Below are positions 58,501-64,000 of a stretch of 64,000 nt of DNA, piece by piece (within the stretch, counting starts at the first letter, position 1; every line of letters starts with the position of its first letter). Both the position numbers and the translations under genes were made by a program. The notes below the pieces were generated by a model. The model worked only from the letters and a program-made list of their open reading frames with translations. It was not told the DNA's origin and did no database searches. Source of the DNA: Corbicula japonica (taxonomy: Eukaryota > Mollusca > Bivalvia > Venerida > Cyrenidae); assembly GCA_038501625.1 (NCBI GenBank), contig JAZAYU010000200.1, forward strand, positions 868,001-932,000, given 5' to 3'.

Positions 58501-61500
58501 GATGTAAGCGTGATCAGTATTTTCCGGGTTCATCTCCACGACGATATGCTGCTTGATCAGTTTCCGGAGCACCGCGTCAGAGATATATTTCGGGGAAAAT
58601 GGCTCAACGGCTGCAACAAATGAACATATACTGTCATTTTATTAAGCGTGGGTTTAATTTTTGCGTATTTTGCGCTATGCAATGTGTGCGAAATCACACC
58701 CCAGCGAATATGAAGCACATAATATATTATCTATCAGAGCAATGCAATTGCGCTAATTTATGTCCGTGCGAAAATGCCATTTGCATTATATGCATGAAAA
58801 TTAGGCTCTGCAAAATTAAATAATACAACAGTACAATATGTTATTCAGGGGTTAAAACAGACTGCATCAATTAATCAAGGCCTCACTTCTACCAAGAGTG
58901 AACATAACATCGCAAAAAACAAATTGTTGAAGCTGGACTTGCTGTTGTGTTATTACTCACATTTAGAACCTTTATGTTTCACTACTCAATTTGGTATAAA
59001 TGTGCCGAAATTATTTTTTTTTCCCATAATTTCTGCTTATTGCAAAAAATCAACAATCTCTTACAAGTAAAGGTTGGCAAATAACCCTTTCCTCCATAGC
59101 AGCGTTTCGAAAATTTCAAAATCCCAATCGGACATTGGCGCCAAAATTGACTATTTCCTGACTGCCGGTTCATTCGAACAGCGACTTACGGTCCGCACAA
59201 ACTGCGACTTTCGGTCCCCGCTTTCAGCGCATTTAACTCTCCTGGCCTCCAGTCCATTCCTCCCTTACAGCATATTTTCTCGTCTGTGAAATCCTACAAC
59301 CTCCCAACAGATTTATTTAATGATTTTTGAGCTGTAGACGGACAAATTCTATTTATTAGAGCGGCACGCAACGTTTGAAGTTTACGGCGATCGGTGTCTT
59401 TGTTGTTATACACAAGCATCCCATGCATTTAAAACGTGACGTAATAGTTCAAAATAATAATATACAGCAGTGATTACAGCGATTTCGAAGTGGATTATTT
59501 AGTTAATTGAACATCTATTCGCTCTCGGAATTTCAGGAGGCAAGTATTCGCTTTACGTAAATTTACGTCAATCATGTCATGCTTTGTAACACGATATTAT
59601 AGTTGTTTGAAATATTACTTTATTCTTTACCCTATGTAGTAATTCTTGAATCAACATGATCTTACACAAGTTTGCGTATGCAACATTTATTTCCAAGTCG
59701 GAAATAAATGTTGCGTGCGTAGATTTTTGTAAATTTGAAAATTATTTGAATTGTTATGTACCTAAGCAAGCAGGTCACTCGATTTTTTTCACATCAAGTA
59801 TGTATTCATTTGAGCATTTTCAACTTTACTGTGAAAGGCGATCAATTTAATTAAAATCCTCATGATATAAGTTTTCTTTAAATTTGCAATTTTATACATG
59901 AACTTAATTTTATTCGGTCATCAGTTTTTAGAATTACTCACATCGGACTAACATTTCTTTCAATAAAATGCAAACTGTTTTATTGTTTGCGTAAATTAAT
60001 ACAATCACGGATATTGCTATTTTTAATTCTGACATCAAACAGCCTTTCACTAGCTGTGTTCATTTTCAAATTAAATAAACCTGCCCGTTGTTAAAATGAG
60101 ACCGACCACATCCCGTTTCATCTATGCCGCAGGCTATTCACCGGACATGAAGTCGCGGTAGTCATGGTAGCAAAGTTGTGAAGTCGATAATTGACAGGTT
60201 AATAGCTGATTAAGCTGTGAAAAATGTACATGTAGGTAATTTTTGTAACAATTCACAGGCCACTATTCATGACCTATTTTTTTACCAATTTTGAAATTTC
60301 ATCAGACATTCTTCCCGAAAATCTGTCGATCTGCCGATAATTTTAGAAACACTGCTCCATAGACACACGTTTATTGCTAGGGGAAACAGTTTAGATCCAG
60401 ATCAGCTGGCACATCTGCTCCTTCTGATCAGGATCTAAACTGTTCCCTTTTTGATTCGTTAGGTTATTTCTGACCAAAAGGTTATTTCTGACCAAAATGC
60501 AACCAGTGCAGATCCAGATCAGACGGCAGGGATGTGCTGGCTGATCTGGATCTACACTGTTCGCACATGCGTAAAAATGTGTATATATCGTGGAAAGGGA
60601 TAACAGGTCAGGTAAAACCTTATCCTTATCTTATACTTTTGTATCATTGAATTTTCTTAAGAGCTTAATTTTCATGCAAAAAAGCTAAAAATAGCATTTT
60701 GTTCAGATTTAAATTTGGACACTTGCATACAATTCCAGTGTATTATTTGGAAAAGCTAAATTTCGCTGGGCTTTAATTTTAGACATTTAACATAGCATAA
60801 AATACGTAAAATTTAAATCCATGTGAAATATATGTATTGTACTGCAAAACTGTCAGATTTCACTTGACAGATGTGTTTAATATAATGAAGTTTGCGAATG
60901 TATTATTTCTTCCTTCCGTCACCTGCATCTGTAATCAACATACATGTTTCTTCAGTCAATAACTTACACAAAACATGACCTATGTGGATTTAATACTGCA
61001 TTGTTTCTCCTTTTATAGAACATCTTAACCCTTTCCTCCATAGACACACCTTTATTGCGTGGACGAACAGTGTAGATCCAGATCAGCCAGCAAATCCATG
61101 CCGTCTGATCAGGATCTGCACTGTTTGCTTTTTTAATTCATTAGGTTATTTCTGACCAAAAAGCAACCAGTGCAGATCCTGATCAGACAGCACGAATGTG
61201 ATCTACACTGGTCGCACATGCGTAAAAATGCGTATATATGGAGGAAAGGGTCAATTTATTCATTTCAAATGGAGGCACTTGAGGTCGATGAAGGCCGGTA
61301 ATTAGACACCGCCATGTGCACAAAATTTCTCTGTTGTTGGTGGCAGCACGAGTGTATTAAATTAGTTCAGCTGGTACAATGATAACCATTTACTTACTTT
61401 ATATATATATACTCATTTTATTGCTTGTGTGACCAGTGTAGATCGATATCAGCTGTCACATCTGTACCGTCTGATCAGGATCAGCCCTGTTTGCCTTTTG

Positions 61501-61930
61501 GTTAGAAATAATGTAATAACTCAAAAGTGCACAGTGCAGATCTTGATCAGATGGCATAGGTCTACAGTGTTCACCTAAGCAATAATAGTGTTTCTATGGA
61601 GTAAAGGGTTAATTCAGCTAGTACGGGGTTAACCCGTTACACCATATATTTCCATTTTATTGCATATGTGACCAGTGCAGATCCTGAACAGATGGCACAA
61701 ATGTACCACCTGATCTTGATCTACACTGTTCACTCAGGCCATAAAGGTATACATATGGAGGAAAGGTTTAATTTCTGTGTTACGTGCTAGATACTTACAT
61801 GTGGAGAGAAACTGGAAAGCAGCAACAGTAAGCTGTGGCGTCAGTGCATGTTTGTTATCATCATCTGGTTGGTTAAACACGCTGAAGTCCTGACGAGGCA
61901 ACATACGAGGGGCCTTCTTAATGTTGTCAG
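54830..61930 (-). CDS. CNNM: CNNM-family Mg2+ transporter, C-terminal exons (5' part outside window)
   Basis: Four exons on the minus strand, 61930-61799, 58610-58455, 56417-56337 and 55530-54830. All joins are phase 1 and the total is 1070 bases, 355 residues plus TAA. The sequence matches the C-terminal part of CNNM (ancient conserved domain) proteins: R-Q-D-F-S-V-F-N and L-T-P-Q-L-T-V-A-A-F-Q-F-L, then the cyclic-nucleotide-binding-homology domain (V-E-P-F-S-P-K-Y-I-S, Y-I-Y-K-E-G, D-Y-F-V-L-I-L-Q-G, V-E-V-K-I-G-K-E-N-L, G-P-F-S-Y-Y-G-T-N-A-L, P-D-F-T-V-K-A). A long Ser/Thr/Asp-rich cytoplasmic tail follows. CNNM proteins sit in the plasma membrane and mediate or regulate Mg2+ transport. 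The DUF21 membrane and CBS exons must lie beyond 64000. Introns are filled with MITEs, and the first acceptor lies in a tandem array. Confidence 0.92.
55560..56336. other. CNNM intron; possible SINE B-box
   Basis: A pyrimidine-rich CCCTCTCCCCTC stretch lies near 55720. GCGGGTTCGAAACCCACC at 55918-55935 matches a pol III B-box (GGTTCGAANCC) but no A-box is evident. Confidence 0.3.
56337..56417 (-). CDS. CNNM: CNNM exon, cNMP-homology core
   Basis: Acceptor GTATTTCAG, donor TTAG|GTAGGT, 81 bases. It encodes H-V-E-V-K-I-G-K-E-N-L-Q-F-Q-G-G-P-F-S-Y-Y-G-T-N-A-L, one of the most recognisable CNNM stretches. Confidence 0.93.
57020..57855. repeat. About 145-bp tandem repeat, six units, TGACCTTGACCTT core
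   Basis: The units begin GTGAACATTTGTGCCAAG (about 57060, 57208, 57351, 57496, 57636, 57779) and contain GTAACAGTGACCTTGACC and CTACAGGCATGGG. TGACCTTGACCTT is the inverse of two abutting AGGTCA half-sites. In the CNNM intron. 56420-57019 has one degenerate GATC element (about 56560-56720) and nothing else. Confidence 0.85.
57990..58222. mobile_element. Foldback MITE lacking its left arm
   Basis: Matches the spacer and right arm of 44638-44960 (AGTTCTCATGCAAATGG, CTAGGTGGCAATAAGTATTT, GCAATGTTTGCGACCTCTTAA). Confidence 0.75.
58225..58435. mobile_element. TTAA-type GATC MITE, degenerate, in CNNM intron
   Basis: CGCAACCAGGGTAG, TTTCAGATCAGCTGGCAC, GGTCAGAAATAACC and GATCTGGATCTTGACTG in the normal order. 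It ends 20 bases before the donor of the 58455-58610 exon. Confidence 0.7.
58455..58610 (-). CDS. CNNM: CNNM exon, start of cNMP-homology domain
   Basis: Acceptor CCGTTGCAG-type junction before 58610 and donor CAAG|GTTGGT. It encodes V-E-P-F-S-P-K-Y-I-S-D-A-V-L-R-K-L-I-K, Y-I-Y-K-E-G-V-P and D-Y-F-V-L-I-L-Q. 156 bases, phases 1/1. Confidence 0.93.
58611..60349. other. CNNM intron, nothing recognised
   Basis: 59085-59285 is richer in G+C, with several CG dinucleotides, beginning with a TTTCCTCCATAG end like the TTAA MITEs. Otherwise AT-rich with no supported exon on either strand. Confidence 0.4.
60350..60605. mobile_element. TTAA-type MITE with paired arm changes
   Basis: The left hairpin reads ACAGTTTAGATCCAGATCAG (60386-60405) against CTGATCAGGATCTAAACTGT (60424-60443). 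The usual GTGTAG / CTGCAC pair is changed on both sides. The spacer TTATTTCTGACCAAAA is duplicated. The right end is GTGGAAAGGGATAA. Confidence 0.8.
61020..61255. mobile_element. TTAA-type MITE, nearly complete
   Basis: Left end TTAACCCTTTCCTCCATAG, right end GGAGGAAAGGGTCAA (one TTAA mutated). Opposite orientation to the 2929-3169 copy: the arm with CGAACAGTG is on the left and the one with CACTGGTCGC on the right. Confidence 0.8.
61380..61775. mobile_element. Two adjacent TTAA-type MITEs
   Basis: 61390-61617 ends GGAGTAAAGGGTTAA. 61630-61775 starts GGTTAACCCGTTACACC, lacks one hairpin and ends GGAGGAAAGGTTTAA just 24 bases before the CNNM donor at 61798. Confidence 0.75.
61799..61930 (-). 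CDS. CNNM: CNNM exon after the CBS pair
   Basis: Acceptor TTTATTTTTCAG|CTGAC, donor ACAT|GTAAGT. It encodes D-N-I-K-K-A-P-R-M-L-P-R-Q-D-F-S-V-F-N, then L-T-P-Q-L-T-V-A-A-F-Q-F-L-S-T. The R-Q-D-F-S-x-F block is a CNNM landmark between the CBS pair and the cNMP-homology domain. This is the first CNNM exon visible in the window. Confidence 0.92.
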
Positions 61931-62335
61931 CTGAAAAATAAACATTGTTCTATGAAATATACACATGAAAAATAAACATTGTTCTATGAAATATACAGCT
62001 GAAAAATAAACATTGTTCTATGAAATATACAGCTGAAAAATAAACATTGTTCTATGAAATAAACAGCTGAAAAATAAACATTGTTCTATGAAATATACAG
62101 CTGAAAAATAAACATTGTTCTATGAAATATACAGCTGAAAAATAAACATTGTTCTATGAAATATACAGCTGAAAAATAAACATTGTTCTATGAAATATAC
62201 AGCTGAAAAATAAACATTGTTCTATGAAATATACAGCTGAAAATAAACATTGTTCTATGAAATATACAGCTGAAAAATAAACATTGTTCTATGAAATATA
62301 CAGCTGAAAAATAAACATTGTTCTATGAAATAAAG
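61931..62335. repeat. 34-bp tandem array of acceptor-like units at the CNNM 3' splice site
   Basis: About 12 near-identical units; on the minus strand each reads TATTTCATAGAACAATG then TTTATTTTTCAGCTG. The unit boundary at 61930/61931 is the actual CNNM acceptor. At least nine further units keep TTTTTCAGCTG intact; one boundary reads TTTTTCATG instead. One unit is 33 bases. A diverged relative is at 62425-62450. Confidence 0.9.
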
Positions 62336-62339
62336 CGGT

Positions 62340-63295
62340 TATTTTTCATAAGGGCGAACACTGTAGATCCAAATCAGCTGGCACATCCTTGCTGTCTGAT
62401 CAGGATCTACACTTGTTTCTTGTTTAACATTGTTTTATGAAATAAAGCAGTCATTTCATTGTCACAGGGTGAACAAGATGTCCTATGCCCAACGTAATAA
62501 AACTGAGCATGGAAACCAGTCTCAAATCTCAAGCATCTGATTGGCTGAAATGGCGACTGGTCGCCATTTCAGCCAATCAGATGCTTGAGATTTGAGACTG
62601 GTTTCCAAACTTAGTTTTATAACCTTCAACCCTAATCAGGGGGGCACATCCATGATCAGGTTATACACTGTTCACTTCATTGTCAGAAATAACATAATGA
62701 ATCTAAATGCAAACAGTGTAGATCCTGATCAGATGGCACAAATGTGCCAGCTGATCTAGATCTACACTGTTTGCACATGTGATTTAACCCATGTGTATGT
62801 TGTAAAACATTAATGTTAGATACCCAATCATAGGTAATGGTAGGTAACTTGTGACAATGGCCCAGTTTCCGAAATGCAAACATAATCACAGTGTTCTGAG
62901 CCAATCCCCGTCAGACAGCACAATTGTGCTGGCTAATTTGATCTGTACACCATAAAAACCTGTATATATGGAGTAAAGGGTTCATCAAAATTAACCCTTT
63001 CCTCCATTGATACACATTTTTACGCAAGTGCGACCAGTCCAGCACATCTGTGCTGTCTGATCAAGATCTGCACTGGTTGCATTTTGGTCAGAAGTATCCT
63101 AAGGAATCAAAAAGCGAATAGTGTAGATCCTGATCAGATGGCACAGATGTGTATCTATAGAGGAAAGGGTTAAACTACATACACCAAATCAAATATCAGT
63201 TTGTGGGCAAAAAGCAAAAGAGCCAGTTGATCTGGATCTACAGTGTTCACCAATCTGATTCAAGTTGTATAGGGTAAAGAGTTAATACATAGATG
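62340..63295. mobile_element. TTAA MITE fragments and a nested hairpin MITE
   Basis: Degenerate GATC element 62340-62425. Near-perfect hairpin MITE 62487-62630 followed by GATC-element sequence 62640-62800 and 62900-62985. A short complete copy spans 62992-63173 (TTAACCCTTTCCTCC ... GAGGAAAGGGTTAA), and a fragment lies at 63215-63290. Confidence 0.75.
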
Positions 63296-63419
63296 TTGGC
63301 TTGAGTCCAGTGTAAAATGTTTAACTGTCCAGATAACAGCGGAGAGTCATTTGTGAGGATGTTACATTAACTGCAGTTAGGATATTTCTACTACATAATA
63401 TAATGTCAGCATAGAAAAA

Positions 63420-64000
63420 ACTAGAATTTGGTGTTCCGCGGAACACATGTGTCGCCTGTCTGCAAAATGTTGAAATGTGGGCCTATGTTTAATCATATAT
63501 GATAAAAAGATTTAATTCAAGTTGATTGCAATACTACACTAGAATTTGGTGTTCCACGGAACACACATGTCGCTGCAATAGCATTCGAAAGGGGCTTAAC
63601 TAAAAATGGTGAAACCTGAGTTATCATTCTTGTTTTTACAAATGGCCATTTGCATGCAGATGATATATAATTATATTCCAAGTATAAAGTAAAAAGGAAA
63701 GCACTTTAAAATTTATAGGCAACATTAAGTTAATGTTAAAGTTGCATTTGAAAGGGGCATAACTTATAATATATTTAAACAGGAGTTATCATTCTTGTTG
63801 CCACTGATGGCGTTGTTCATGAAGATAATATATTCCGAGTATAAAATGAATAGAACAAGTACTTCTAAGTATATGCCACATCTTCATGTTAAAGTCTCCT
63901 TTGAAAGGGGTATAACTAAAAAAATTGAAACAGGAGTAATCATTCTTGTTCACTGAAGGCATTGTTCATGAAGATGATATATTACCAGTATTAAATGAAT
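63420..64000. repeat. About 155-bp tandem repeat running off the right edge
   Basis: GAATTTGGTGTTCCGCGGAACAC at 63424 and a near copy at 63543 precede units starting AAAGGGGNNTAAC (63589, 63750, 63903) and containing GAGTTATCATTCTTG and TTCATGAAGATNATATAT. The unit is the style of common bivalve interspersed repeats. Confidence 0.7.

Overview
The window looks like nuclear DNA of a bivalve mollusc. The evidence is AT-rich sequence, intron-split genes in which almost every junction falls in phase 1, a secreted coiled-coil C1q-domain family, a chitin-binding plus laminin-G gene of the shell-matrix (Pif/BMSP) kind, and very dense small palindromic transposons and minisatellites. The species cannot be read from the sequence; a heterodont clam would fit. 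No operon, plasmid, CRISPR or prokaryotic feature is present.

Genes. (1) 182-349 (-): one exon of a gene running off the left edge, weakly resembling the extracellular start of IL-17-receptor-like proteins. (2) 14350-16620 (+): C1q copy 1, with a premature stop and no consistent splice, probably a pseudogene. (3) 25746-41497 (-): seven exons of a secreted protein with signal peptide, two six-cysteine chitin-binding domains, a third chitin-binding-like domain and a LamG domain; the 3' end was not found. (4) 36096-37505 (+): intact two-exon C1q copy 2 (272 aa), antisense and nested in an intron of gene 3. (5) 54830-61930 (-): the last four exons of a CNNM magnesium-transporter-family gene (355 aa in the window); the transmembrane and CBS exons lie beyond the right edge.

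Mobile and repeat DNA fills most of the rest. From left to right: a duplicated unit with a tRNA-Glu-like head (373-1340, 38264-39050); a hAT-like element carrying a 31-bp minisatellite of about 70 units (4479-7727); a dispersed repeat at 9257-9680 whose second copy (20500-22535) is split by a 1.6-kb inverted-repeat element; 63-bp and 45-bp minisatellites (26330-28470); a broken LINE (28660-31490); a mariner-like MITE with a giant internal palindrome (43088-43760); and from 47 to 63 kb a dense field of TTAA-flanked double-hairpin MITEs inside and downstream of CNNM. A second near-perfect hairpin family (11 copies) recurs across the window and several times lies inside the TTAA elements.

Most notable observations: the 3' splice acceptor of a CNNM exon is part of a 34-bp tandem array that repeats acceptor-like sequence about a dozen times; paired arm changes appear in the GATC-rich double hairpins; a perfect hairpin family carries CCAAT-box and YY1-like motifs; a transposon insertion has its empty paralogous site in the same window; and a C1q gene is nested antisense in a matrix-protein gene.

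All splice sites were assigned by eye from GT/AG, phase and protein continuity. Copy numbers and repeat edges are approximate.
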